DNA from: Flavobacterium psychrophilum DSM 3660 = ATCC 49418
GTDB taxonomy: Bacteria; Bacteroidota; Bacteroidia; Flavobacteriales; Flavobacteriaceae
DNA: 64,000 bases
Assembly: GCF_002217405.1 (NCBI RefSeq)
Contig: NZ_MUHE01000018.1
Coordinates: forward strand, 9,476 to 73,475
Direction of reading: 5' to 3'
Made by a program: the position numbers and the translations under genes. Position 1 is the stretch's first letter. Each line of letters starts with the position of its first letter. Under the pieces are notes generated by a model, which had not been told where the DNA came from, did no database searches, and was given only the letters and a program-made list of their open reading frames with translations. This document shows positions 52,755 through 60,744 of this stretch, one piece after another.

Positions 52755-53798
52755 TTATATTTCTTTATTGGCTAATTGTCCGCAAGCAGCATCTATATCT
52801 TTACCACGACTGTGGCGCACTTTTGCAATAATTCCGTTTGCCTCTAGTGCTTTTATATAAGCATTTATAGATTCTGGCGATGCTTGCTGAAACTCACCAT
52901 CATCAATAGGGTTATATTCGATAAGGTTTACTTTGCAGGGTACATGTTTACAAAATTTAACCAGCGCATCTACAGATTCTTTGTTGTCGTTTATTCCTTT
53001 CCAAACCACATATTCGTATGTAATTTTGCTTTTGGTTTTGTGATACCAATATTGTAAAGCCTCACGCAATTCAGGCAATGGAAAACTTTTTGTAAAAGGC
53101 ATAATTTTATTACGAATCTCTTCGACAGCCGAATGTAAGGAAACAGCTAGTTTAAATTTTACCTCATCATCGGCCATTTTTTTAATCATTTTAGAAACGC
53201 CCGAGGTAGAAACGGTAATTCTTTTTGGCGACATTCCTAAGCCTTCGCTAGAAGTTATCATGTCAATCGCTTTGATAACGTTGTTATAATTCATGAGTGG
53301 CTCACCCATTCCCATAAATACAATATTAGACAAAGGACGGTTAAAATATAATTTACTTTCTCTATCGATAGCCAGAACTTGGTCATAAATTTCGCCAGGT
53401 TCTAGATTTCGCATGCGTTTTAGTCGAGCTGTAGCACAAAAATTACAATCTAAGCTACAACCCACTTGGCTAGAAACACAAGCGGTTGTTCTGGTTTCTG
53501 TTGGGATTAAAACAGATTCGACAATTAAACCATCATGCAAACGAACCGCATTTTTTACCGTTCCGTCACTGCTGCGTTGCATTGTATCTACTTTAATATG
53601 ATTGATAACAAAATTTTCAACAAGCATTTGTCTGGTTTCTTTAGAAACATTTGTCATGTCCTCGAAGCTGTGCGCCCCTTTGCTCCATAACCATTCGTAA
53701 ACCTGGTTGCCCCGAAAGGCTTTGTCTTTATTAATTACAAAAAAATCACGTAATTGATCTTTAGATAATGCTCGTATGTCTTTTTTCTCGATTTGCAT
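52755..53798 (-). CDS. rlmN: dual-specificity 23S rRNA/tRNA methyltransferase RlmN
   Basis: 347-residue radical-SAM enzyme that methylates C2 of adenosine 2503 in 23S rRNA and A37 of tRNAs. The cluster motif CxxxCxxC is CSLDCNFC, with FMGMGEPLMNYNNV, TVSTSGV and the C-terminal catalytic Cys region RHSRGKDIDAACGQLA. Its -7 element ends only 4-5 nt before the ATG, which suggests a nearly leaderless message. Confidence 0.97.
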   Translation of the reverse strand: MQIEKKDIRALSKDQLRDFFVINKDKAFRGNQVYEWLWSKGAHSFEDMTNVSKETRQMLVENFVINHIKVDTMQRSSDGTVKNAVRLHDGLIVESVLIPTETRTTACVSSQVGCSLDCNFCATARLKRMRNLEPGEIYDQVLAIDRESKLYFNRPLSNIVFMGMGEPLMNYNNVIKAIDMITSSEGLGMSPKRITVSTSGVSKMIKKMADDEVKFKLAVSLHSAVEEIRNKIMPFTKSFPLPELREALQYWYHKTKSKITYEYVVWKGINDNKESVDALVKFCKHVPCKVNLIEYNPIDDGEFQQASPESINAYIKALEANGIIAKVRHSRGKDIDAACGQLANKEI

Positions 53799-53802
53799 GG
53801 TG

Positions 53803-53810
53803 CAAATTTA
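53803..53810 (-). promoter_or_regulatory. -7 element of rlmN
   Basis: TAAATTTG on the minus strand. The base next to the gene (53803) is 5 nt from the start codon, so transcription would begin at or next to the A of the ATG. Confidence 0.5.
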
Positions 53811-53852
53811 GGTTATTTTGTTGATTTAGTAATTTGTTGTTTTGGTAATTTG

Positions 53853-53860
53853 TATTTTTG
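53853..53860 (+). promoter_or_regulatory. -7 element of O-methyltransferase gene
   Basis: TATTTTTG, 16 nt upstream of the ATG at 53877, with a TTG 16 nt upstream of it. It supports the shorter start. Confidence 0.6.
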
Positions 53861-53876
53861 CTTAAAATTTTATCAA

Positions 53877-54518
53877 ATGCATTTCCTTTCACAAGATTTA
53901 GAAGATTATATCGAGCAACATTCAGAAAACGAACCTGAATTATTAGCACAACTTAATAAAGAAACCTACCAGAAAATTTTGTTGCCCAGAATGCTGAGCG
54001 GACATTTTCAGGGTCGTGTTCTCAGTATGTTAAGCAAACTCATTCGTCCGGTAAACATTCTCGAAATAGGCACATATACTGGTTATTCTGGTTTGTGCTT
54101 GTGCGAAGGTATGCAAGAAAACGGGCAATTACACACTATTGATATTAAAGAGGAATTAATAGATTTTCAAAGAAAATATTTCGACAAATCGCCTTGGGGA
54201 AATCAAATCGTGCAACATTTAGGTGAAGCTGTTGATATTATTCCGATTTTAGATTTGAAATTCGATTTGGTTTTTATTGATGCTGATAAGGAAAATTATA
54301 TTAATTATTTTAATTTAATTCTCCCTAAAATGAGTAAAGGCGGCATTATTTTATCCGATAATGTTTTGTGGTCGGGAAAAGTTGTTTTGCCTTTAGAAAA
54401 AAATGATTTGAGTACAAAAATTTTGCTAGAATATAATTTACTTTTAAAGAATGATCCGAGAGTTGAAACTGTTTTGTTACCTATAAGAGACGGACTAACT
54501 GTTAGTAGAGTTTTGTAG
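53877..54518 (+). CDS. class I SAM-dependent O-methyltransferase
   Basis: 213-residue methyltransferase of the catechol/caffeoyl-CoA O-methyltransferase type. It shows the SAM motif ILEIGTYTGYSGLCLCEG, HTIDIKEELIDFQRKYF, DLVFIDADKENYINYF, the metal-binding LSDNVLWSGKV and a C-terminal LLPIRDGLTVSRVL. The substrate is unknown. The start at ATG 53877 is given by the family (MHFLSQDLEDYI) and by the promoter; the ORF extends upstream through the rlmN promoter region. Confidence 0.92.
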   Translation: MHFLSQDLEDYIEQHSENEPELLAQLNKETYQKILLPRMLSGHFQGRVLSMLSKLIRPVNILEIGTYTGYSGLCLCEGMQENGQLHTIDIKEELIDFQRKYFDKSPWGNQIVQHLGEAVDIIPILDLKFDLVFIDADKENYINYFNLILPKMSKGGIILSDNVLWSGKVVLPLEKNDLSTKILLEYNLLLKNDPRVETVLLPIRDGLTVSRVL

Positions 54519-54575
54519 TTCAAGATTCAAACGTTTATTTTTAGTACTAAATAACGCTTTTTGAAGTTAAAAAAA

Positions 54576-55145
54576 CTACAAATAATTCTTAAAATATTTT
54601 AGCTGAAACCATTTATAGCCTGTAAATGTTATAGATCCTGTAATAATACCACAAGTATATCCTGCAAGTATATCTGTAGGAAAATGCAATGCTAAATAAA
54701 TACGACTATAAGCAAAGATTAATGGCCAAAGGATTAGTATCCAAAAATACTTGTATTGCTTTTTAAATATAGCGTATAGAAATACAAAAACTGCCATGGT
54801 ATTTGACGAATGTCCTGAGAAAAAACTAAAAGTAGAACTTGGTTTTATGTTTCTAATTACATCTTTAATTGCTGGATCATTACAAGGTCGCAATCGCTGA
54901 AACATGGTTTTAAACAACTCGGTAATTGTATTATTTACCGTAAGCAAAACAGCTACAAAAAGCACAACAATTATTGTTTGTTTTGCTCCCAATTTCTTAT
55001 AAACTAAATACAATAAGAAGACAAAAAGCGGAATCCAACTAGATTGTTTGGTAATAATTAACCACAGTGAATCGAAATCTTTTGAGCCTAATGTATTTAA
55101 AAACACCAACAATTCTTTGTCTATTGTTATTATTTTTTCTAACAT
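54576..55145 (-). CDS. PAP2-family membrane phosphatase
   Basis: 189-residue integral membrane phosphatase of the type 2 phosphatidic acid phosphatase superfamily, possibly acting on undecaprenyl pyrophosphate. The three motifs are KTMFQRLRP, FSGHSSNT and SRIYLALHFPTD, the last two with the catalytic His residues. About five hydrophobic segments are visible. Its ATG shares one base with the tatA stop codon (TAATG), so translation is coupled. Confidence 0.93.
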   Translation of the reverse strand: MLEKIITIDKELLVFLNTLGSKDFDSLWLIITKQSSWIPLFVFLLYLVYKKLGAKQTIIVVLFVAVLLTVNNTITELFKTMFQRLRPCNDPAIKDVIRNIKPSSTFSFFSGHSSNTMAVFVFLYAIFKKQYKYFWILILWPLIFAYSRIYLALHFPTDILAGYTCGIITGSITFTGYKWFQLKYFKNYL

Positions 55146-55513
55146 TATAACTGGCGTTTTATTGGTCCGGTAAGATCATCTAAATTTTCTTTGACCTTTT
55201 CAATTTCTGAAGTAATATCGTCAGTGATAGATTTTGTACCTAAGGAATCCGAAGTATTATCGGTAATGATTTTATTAAATCCTTGTTTTACTTTGTCAAT
55301 TTCAGAAGTAAAATCGCCTGTTAGTGATTTTATATCAATATCATTAGATTCGGCACCACGCTGAATTTCAGATTTTATATCATTTGTTGCATTTTTTAGT
55401 TGCGCCATGGCTTTTCCCATGGTACGAGCAATATCTGGAATCTTATCTGACCCAAAAAGCATCAAGGCTACAAACATGATAAATACTAATTCTCCTCCTC
55501 CTATTCCGAACAT
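55145..55513 (-). CDS. tatA: twin-arginine translocase subunit TatA/TatB family
   Basis: 122-residue protein with a short N-terminal transmembrane helix (GGGELVFIMFVALMLFGSDK), the hinge and amphipathic helix (KIPDIARTMGKAMAQLKNAT), and a long charged tail with the repeated pattern SITDDITSEIEKVK/SLTGDFTSEIDKVK. It forms or helps the Tat channel for folded proteins. TatC is not in the window. Confidence 0.92.
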   Translation of the reverse strand: MFGIGGGELVFIMFVALMLFGSDKIPDIARTMGKAMAQLKNATNDIKSEIQRGAESNDIDIKSLTGDFTSEIDKVKQGFNKIITDNTSDSLGTKSITDDITSEIEKVKENLDDLTGPIKRQL

Positions 55514-55602
55514 TTTTTTTGAATTTTAAAATACAAAGTTACAAAGTTTTTTAAATTGATATCGACAGACAACAAATGTTTAACTTTATCTTATAAATTA
55601 GT

Positions 55603-55740
55603 ACAAAGTCATAAAGTAACAAAACGGAAAGGTTTGTTAGATTGCATCATGTTTTTTTAGTTTTCTCCCTTTGAAAAAAAAAAAAAAATTAAATAGAATC
55701 TCAAGACTTTATGACTTTTAACTTTTTTACTTTTAACTTT
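55603..55740. repeat. GTCATAAAGTC-type split palindromic repeat between tatA and clpX
   Basis: The left half ACAAAGTCATAAAGTAAC (55603-55620) and the right half TCAAGACTTTATGACTTTTA with following ACTTTT repeats (55701-55740) are inverted. A 14-base A-run lies between. It is a relative of the copies at 28082 and 56986. The whole 230-nt gap holds no gene. Confidence 0.6.
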
Positions 55741-55744
55741 TTTA

Positions 55745-56977
55745 TTAAGAAGCCATTTCTAATCGCTTCAACAAGTTTTTTGTTAAGGTATGGTGTGCAT
55801 ATTCCTTATCGATATTCAGAATTTTATCGTCTGAACTTGGTAATTCGTACATAGCATCGGTTAAGATGGCTTCGCATAAAGAACGCAATCCACGAGCGCC
55901 TAGTTTGTATTCTAGGGCTTTATCTACAATAAAATCGAGTGCTTCATCTGTAATATTAAATACAACATCGTCCATCATAAATAATTTTTGATATTGTTTG
56001 ATTAAAGCATTTTTGGGTTGTGTCAAAATAGCACGCAAGGTTTCTTTATCTAGCGGATCCATGTGTGTAAGTACTGGCAAACGACCTATTATTTCTGGAA
56101 TTAAGCCAAAATCTTTAATGTCTTTTGGGATAATATATTGTAATAAATTGTCTTTGTCTATGTTATCGACATTTTTAGAGGTGCTATAACCAACGGCTTG
56201 ACGGTTTAATCTTTTTGAAATTATTCTTTCAATACCATCGAAAGCGCCACCGGCAATAAATAAAATATCTTGGGTATTTACTTCTACAAATTTTTGGTCT
56301 GGGTGTTTGCGTCCGCCTTTTGGCGGCACATTTACAACGGTTCCTTCTAAGAGTTTTAGTAATGCTTGTTGTACTCCTTCTCCTGAAACATCACGAGTTA
56401 TAGATGGGTTATCGCTTTTTCGTGCAATTTTGTCAATTTCATCGATAAAAACGATTCCTCTTTCGGCTTTGGCGACATCATAATCTGCTGCTTGCAAAAG
56501 GCGAGTTAGAATACTTTCTACATCTTCTCCTACATATCCTGCTTCTGTTAGTACAGTTGCATCGACAATAGCTAAGGGAACATCTAGCATTTTGGCAATT
56601 GTTTTTGCTACTAGTGTTTTTCCTGTTCCTGTTTGCCCTACCATGATGATATTAGATTTTTCTATCTCTACTTCGTCATGATCGTTTTGTTGCATTAATC
56701 GCTTGTAGTGGTTGTAAACCGCTACAGACATTACTTTTTTTGTTTGGTCTTGACCAATAACGTATTGGTCTAGAAAAGCTCTAATTTGTTTTGGTTTTTG
56801 TAAAACTAAGTCTGAAACTTGGCGTGAACTGCCATTGGTTTTTAACTCTTCCAGAACAATTCCGTGTGCTTGCTCGATACATTTATCACATATATGTGAA
56901 TCTATTCCGGCGATTAATAAGCTGGTGTCTGGTTTTTTTCTTCCGCAGAAGGAACATTCTAATTTTTGTTTTGCCAT
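55745..56977 (-). CDS. clpX: ATP-dependent Clp protease ATP-binding subunit ClpX
   Basis: 410-residue AAA+ unfoldase that delivers substrates to ClpP. The N-terminal zinc domain has Cys8, Cys11, Cys30 and Cys33. The AAA+ core has Walker [24 protein letters not shown], Walker [14 protein letters not shown] and the arginine/sensor region [16 protein letters not shown]. It follows clpP after 75 nt containing a repeat. Confidence 0.98.
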   Translation of the reverse strand: MAKQKLECSFCGRKKPDTSLLIAGIDSHICDKCIEQAHGIVLEELKTNGSSRQVSDLVLQKPKQIRAFLDQYVIGQDQTKKVMSVAVYNHYKRLMQQNDHDEVEIEKSNIIMVGQTGTGKTLVAKTIAKMLDVPLAIVDATVLTEAGYVGEDVESILTRLLQAADYDVAKAERGIVFIDEIDKIARKSDNPSITRDVSGEGVQQALLKLLEGTVVNVPPKGGRKHPDQKFVEVNTQDILFIAGGAFDGIERIISKRLNRQAVGYSTSKNVDNIDKDNLLQYIIPKDIKDFGLIPEIIGRLPVLTHMDPLDKETLRAILTQPKNALIKQYQKLFMMDDVVFNITDEALDFIVDKALEYKLGARGLRSLCEAILTDAMYELPSSDDKILNIDKEYAHHTLTKNLLKRLEMAS

Positions 56978-56985
56978 TTTTTTTT

Positions 56986-57047
56986 GTCAAATGTCATAAA
57001 GTCAAATGTCATAAAGTCTTTTGACTTTCGACTTTTGACTTTCGACT
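56986..57047. repeat. GTCATAAAGTC-type repeat between clpP and clpX
   Basis: Two direct 15-bp copies of GTCAAATGTCATAAA (56986-57015), then two direct 14-bp copies of TTTTGACTTTCGAC (57019-57046). The two blocks are roughly inverted to each other. It occupies the clpP-clpX gap. Confidence 0.75.
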
Positions 57048-57052
57048 TTTTA

Positions 57053-57754
57053 TTATCTTCTCAACACTTCGTCAATCATTCCGTATTCTTTTGCTTGGTC
57101 GGCAATCATCCAGTAATCACGTTCAGAATCTGCGTGTACTTTGTCGAAAGTTTGCCCTGAATGGTGCGATATAATGTTATATAATTCGTCTTTTAGCTTG
57201 AGCATTTCACGTAAATTAATCTCCATATCAGTAGCAACTCCTTGTGCGCCGCCTGATGGTTGGTGAATCATTACTCGCGAGTGTGGTAATGCCGAACGTT
57301 TTCCTGCTGCTCCAGCGCATAACAGAACTGCGCCCATAGAGGCTGCCATTCCTGTGCAAATTGTGGCTACATCTGGTTTGATGTATTGCATGGTGTCATA
57401 AATTCCTAATCCTGCATAAACGCTTCCTCCTGGAGAGTTTAGGTAAATTTGTATGTCTTTACTAGCATCTGCACTTTCTAGGAAAAGCAATTGTGCTTGT
57501 ACGATGTTTGCTATTTGATCGTCTATGCCTGTTCCTAGGAATATAATCCTGTCCATCATTAGTCTTGAAAATACGTCTAGTTGAGAGATGTTTAACTGGC
57601 GTTCTTCTATAATATATGGGGTCATGTTTGTTGGGCTCATGGCGCCCACTATTTTATCATAATACATTGCATTGACACCTTGGTGTTTTGTTGCAAATTT
57701 TTTAAATTCCTTCGCCTGTTCGAACATAGCTCTTGGGTCTTTTCTGTAATTCAT
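57053..57754 (-). CDS. clpP: ATP-dependent Clp protease proteolytic subunit ClpP
   Basis: 233-residue serine protease subunit forming the ClpXP chamber. The catalytic Ser lies in CTGMAASMGAVLLCAG, the His in SRVMIHQPSGG and the Asp in the following IHLREML-like region (MEINLREMLKLKDELYN). About 35 extra residues precede the usual N-terminus (MNYRKDPRAMFEQAKEFKKF), as often in this phylum. Transcription probably comes from upstream of tig, but a dispersed repeat lies between. Confidence 0.98.
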   Translation of the reverse strand: MNYRKDPRAMFEQAKEFKKFATKHQGVNAMYYDKIVGAMSPTNMTPYIIEERQLNISQLDVFSRLMMDRIIFLGTGIDDQIANIVQAQLLFLESADASKDIQIYLNSPGGSVYAGLGIYDTMQYIKPDVATICTGMAASMGAVLLCAGAAGKRSALPHSRVMIHQPSGGAQGVATDMEINLREMLKLKDELYNIISHHSGQTFDKVHADSERDYWMIADQAKEYGMIDEVLRR

Positions 57755-57795
57755 CTTAAAATTAATTATAAATTATTAATTATCAATTATTAGTT

Positions 57796-57937
57796 AGCCC
57801 AGATAGTAGTGAAAAGCTTTTTGCGGGCTGGTTGTATTTTTTCTTGCAGGAAAAGAGCGACCAGAGGAAGCTCCTTTTTTTGCTTAGAAAAAAACAACTA
57901 GACAAAAAAACTTGAAACGAATAGCTGGATTGGCTTC
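57796..57937 (+). repeat. dispersed structured repeat, copy 3 (long form)
   Basis: 142-nt element AGCCCAGATAGTAGTGAAAA ... GAAACGAATAGCTGGATTGG ending in CTTC. Inner helix GTTGTATTTTTTCT (57831-57844) pairs with AGAAAAAAACAAC (57886-57898). Where copy 1 has AATG/CATT at the base of this helix, this copy has GTTG/CAAC, so pairing is preserved. The loop shares GCGACCAGAGGAAGCTC with copy 1. It lies between clpP and tig. Confidence 0.8.
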
Positions 57938-57946
57938 AAATAAAAA

Positions 57947-57972
57947 AACGCCAAAAATAAATTTCTGACGTT
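57947..57972 (-). terminator. tig terminator
   Basis: On the minus strand AACGTCAGAAA pairs with TTTTTGGCGTT (two G-U pairs) around a short loop, followed by a run of seven T. It lies 24 nt after the tig stop and implies that clpP has its own promoter or depends on read-through. Confidence 0.75.
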
Positions 57973-57996
57973 TCAAAGATAATCTTTTTTTATTAT

Positions 57997-59322
57997 TTAT
58001 TCGCCGTACATTGCTGCAACAAATTGCTCATAAGTGACTTCTTTTGTGGTAGGGTTTGCTTTTTCGACTAACATTTGTAAAAGTTTGTCTTTTGTTACTT
58101 GTTCTGACAATCTTTTTACTTCTTCTTGGTTTGACAAAACTCTTGCTACAATTCCTTCTACTTCTTGGTCTGTTGGGTTTGTTTGCCCGAACTGTGCCAT
58201 TTGCTGACGGATTGATTTTGAGGTAAATGTTTTGAGATCTTCAAAGTTGATTTTGATATCACTTTGTGCTAAAGCACGTCCTTCGATCATTTGAAAACGC
58301 AATCCTTTTTCTGATCGAATGTATTCTATTTCTGCTTCTGCTGGGGATAGGTTTTTTTCTCCTGCTGTTTGTAACCATTTTATCAGAAATTCTTTTGGCA
58401 AATCGAATTTTGTGTTTTCGATTAATGCGTTTACAACGTCGTCTGTTAGTTTTTGTTCTGCTTGTTCTGCGAACTGAGATTCTGCGTCTTCTTTTATTTT
58501 TGCTTTTAATTCTTCTAGCGTTGCTACGTTTCCTTCGCCAAAAAGTTTGTCGAATAGTTCTTGGTTTAGTTCTGCTGGCTCGGTTTCGTTAATGTTTTCT
58601 ATTGTAAAGTTTACCTCTACTTCTAATCCGTGTACGTCATCGTGGCTTACTTTTAGGTAATCCATTAGTTGATGGTCGTCTTGAAATAGTCCTTTTGTGT
58701 TTACTGTAACTATATCTCCTGATTTTTTTCCGATAAATTTTTGTGCCGTTTCTTTGTCTTTAAATATGTCTAGAGAAATGGTAATTGGATTGTTTATTCC
58801 TGCTTCTTGGTTTGTAAATGTTCCTGAAATTTCTGTTTTTTCTGAAACAATTTCTTGAGGAATGGCTTTTCCGAATTGTTTTTGGATACGTGTTACTTGC
58901 CCGTCGATTAATTTGTCATCGGCAGTAACGACATATTTTACTACGTTGGTTTTTGCATCAAGATCTAAAGTGAAAAATGGTGCTAATCCTACTTCGTATT
59001 GAAAAGTTAGTGCTTCTACTTCCCAATTGAAAATTTCTTTTTCGATGGCTAACGGTGTTCCTAGCAATGCTAATCTTTCGGCAGTGATAAATCTTTCTAA
59101 AGCTAAATCGACTACTTTTTTTACTTCTTCTTGTTTAATTGCTTTTCCGTATTGTTTTTCTACTAAATCTTTTGGCACAGCTCCTTTACGGAAGCCTTTT
59201 ACGGTTGCTAGAGGCATTTTTTCGTTGATGCGTTTTGCTACTTGCCCTTTGTAATCTGTAGGCATTACTGTAATTTCGATAATTTCCATTACTGGACTTA
59301 TTGCTATTCTTCTAATATCCAT
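57997..59322 (-). CDS. tig: trigger factor
   Basis: 441-residue ribosome-associated chaperone. The ribosome-binding tail motif is GFRKGAVPKDLVEKQYGKAI, preceded by the N-terminal strand pair. The middle region corresponds to the peptidyl-prolyl isomerase domain position but is divergent (VSEKTEISGTFTNQ). The C-terminal substrate arm is charged and helical. Start MDIRRIAISPVMEI aligns with family N-termini. It is driven by a consensus promoter at 59356-59385. Confidence 0.93.
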   Translation of the reverse strand: MDIRRIAISPVMEIIEITVMPTDYKGQVAKRINEKMPLATVKGFRKGAVPKDLVEKQYGKAIKQEEVKKVVDLALERFITAERLALLGTPLAIEKEIFNWEVEALTFQYEVGLAPFFTLDLDAKTNVVKYVVTADDKLIDGQVTRIQKQFGKAIPQEIVSEKTEISGTFTNQEAGINNPITISLDIFKDKETAQKFIGKKSGDIVTVNTKGLFQDDHQLMDYLKVSHDDVHGLEVEVNFTIENINETEPAELNQELFDKLFGEGNVATLEELKAKIKEDAESQFAEQAEQKLTDDVVNALIENTKFDLPKEFLIKWLQTAGEKNLSPAEAEIEYIRSEKGLRFQMIEGRALAQSDIKINFEDLKTFTSKSIRQQMAQFGQTNPTDQEVEGIVARVLSNQEEVKRLSEQVTKDKLLQMLVEKANPTTKEVTYEQFVAAMYGE

Positions 59323-59347
59323 CTTCTCTTTAATTTACATAATAAAA

Positions 59348-59382
59348 TTGGGTGGCAAAATTACAAAATTTATACCACCCAA
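59348..59382 (-). terminator. terminator hairpin of the holin-like gene, overlapping tig promoter
   Basis: TTGGGTGG (59348-59355) and CCACCCAA (59375-59382) form a perfect 8-bp stem with a 19-nt loop, then TTTT on the minus strand. It lies 26 nt after the stop of the holin-like gene. Confidence 0.8.
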
Positions 59383-59385
59383 CAA
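59356..59385 (-). promoter_or_regulatory. tig promoter, consensus -33/-7
   Basis: On the minus strand TTG (59385-59383), a 19-nt spacer and TAATTTTG (59363-59356). Exact consensus; it sits inside the loop and right arm of the upstream gene's terminator hairpin. Confidence 0.75.
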
Positions 59386-59407
59386 ATTTTTAACTTATTG
59401 AATTTTA

Positions 59408-59752
59408 CTATTTGTTGTCTGGTATGAATTTATATAAAACTGATTGCGAAATGGATAGTAAAACACTAAAAAATAATGCGGTTAAGAATGAACTTATGGT
59501 AAATCCTTCTAGACAATAATCACATAATAAAACCATTGCTGCATTGATAACTAATAGGAATAATCCTAGTGTAAACATTGTAATTGGAAATGTAAAAAAT
59601 ACTAAAACTGGTTTTAGAAATGTATTTAACAATGCTAATACAACAGCAACTTTTATAGCTATTGCAATACTATCGACCTGAACCCCGGTCATAAAATAAG
59701 AGAGTGCTACAACTATAATGGTTGTAATTAGTAGGCGTAAAAGTAGTTTCAT
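59408..59752 (-). CDS. phage-holin-family (YvlD-like) membrane protein
   Basis: 114-residue protein with four closely spaced hydrophobic helices (LLITTIIVVALSYFMTGVQV; VAVVLALLNTFLKPVLVFFT; FPITMFTLGLFLLVINAAMV; ISSFLTALFFSVLLSISQSV). The LNxxLKPVLxxxxxPxxxxTLGLF pattern is the family mark. Despite the family name there are no phage genes nearby. The role is unknown, perhaps in envelope stress. Confidence 0.9.
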   Translation of the reverse strand: MKLLLRLLITTIIVVALSYFMTGVQVDSIAIAIKVAVVLALLNTFLKPVLVFFTFPITMFTLGLFLLVINAAMVLLCDYCLEGFTISSFLTALFFSVLLSISQSVLYKFIPDNK

Positions 59753-59870
59753 TATGTTTTGTTTGTTTAAAATTGATAATTATTTATGGGCTGTTACCAC
59801 AGCGAATCAAACTTAATAAAATAGAAATTTGTGTAATTTATACTTGAAACAAGAAATTATTATTACAAAT

Positions 59871-60647
59871 TTATGTAATTATTTTTTTTTTGAAAAATTG
59901 TATCGTTTTTTCAAAAAAATCGGCAGGGTTTTCGGCATGAAGCCAGTGTCCTGCGTTTGAAATAGTTTGTATTTCTGCTTTTGGAAAATGATGCAAAATG
60001 GTCTCGAAATCTGAATCTAATATATAATCGGATTTATCGCCACGTAAAAATAAGGTTTCTTTTTTAAATATATTATTAAAAGGCAAAGCTTTTCCAATAC
60101 TTTCTATTTTCTCATTAAATACTTTCAAATTGAAACGGAAAGCCAATTGTCCTGGTTCTTGCCAATATAAATTTTTGAGCAAGAATTGTCTGGTTCCAAA
60201 ATCGGAAATATATTTAGAAACGATTGCTTCAGCTTCTGTGCGTGATGGTTTTTTTGAAAAATCGACTGCATTGAGTGCGGCTAAAATGGTTTGGTGGTGT
60301 GCTGGATAAAACTTAGGACCAATATCAGCCACCACTAGTTTATTTACTAATTCCGGATAAACTGTTGCAAGCAGCATAACTACTTTGCCGCCCATAGAGT
60401 GTCCTATTAGATTAACAGAGGTTAGATGATGAAACTTGCAATAATTAACCACATCTTGTACCATTATTTGATAATTAAAATCATCAGAATGAAAAGATTT
60501 TCCGTGGTTTCGCAAATCTAACGCATGAACCTGAAATCCTTGTTCTGCATATTTTGTGGCGAGTGTTTTCCAATTGTCTGACATGCCTAAAAATCCGTGG
60601 AGAATTAGGAGTGGGAAGCCTTGACCTTCTATTTTTGAAAAAAGCAT
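59871..60647 (-). CDS. alpha/beta hydrolase (YbfF-like esterase)
   Basis: 258-residue soluble hydrolase. It shows LLILHGFLGMSDNWKTLA, DLRNHGKSFHSDDFNYQIMV, the nucleophile elbow GHSMGG, and the catalytic His in NAGHWLHAENPADF, with RGDKSDYI carrying the likely Asp. The pattern fits the YbfF/acyl-CoA esterase group. The physiological substrate is unknown. It is a single gene between the holin-like gene and the ABC transporter. Confidence 0.9.
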   Translation of the reverse strand: MLFSKIEGQGFPLLILHGFLGMSDNWKTLATKYAEQGFQVHALDLRNHGKSFHSDDFNYQIMVQDVVNYCKFHHLTSVNLIGHSMGGKVVMLLATVYPELVNKLVVADIGPKFYPAHHQTILAALNAVDFSKKPSRTEAEAIVSKYISDFGTRQFLLKNLYWQEPGQLAFRFNLKVFNEKIESIGKALPFNNIFKKETLFLRGDKSDYILDSDFETILHHFPKAEIQTISNAGHWLHAENPADFFEKTIQFFKKKIIT

Positions 60648-60744
60648 GTTATTTTATATTTTATACCGCAAAAATAATTGTTTAATTTTTAAAAAAGCTT
60701 ATTTTTAAAAACTTAAAAAAAACACCCTGCAACAGCATTGCTTT

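Noticed and set aside
58266-58592. Leucine-rich ORF on the plus strand
   Set aside because: It lies antisense to the conserved tig gene and its composition is the complement of Glu/Lys-rich codons.
59408-59752. Prophage remnant suggested by the holin-like family name
   Set aside because: No integrase, capsid, lysin or att-like repeats nearby. Flanking genes are chromosomal housekeeping genes and the family is widespread outside phages.
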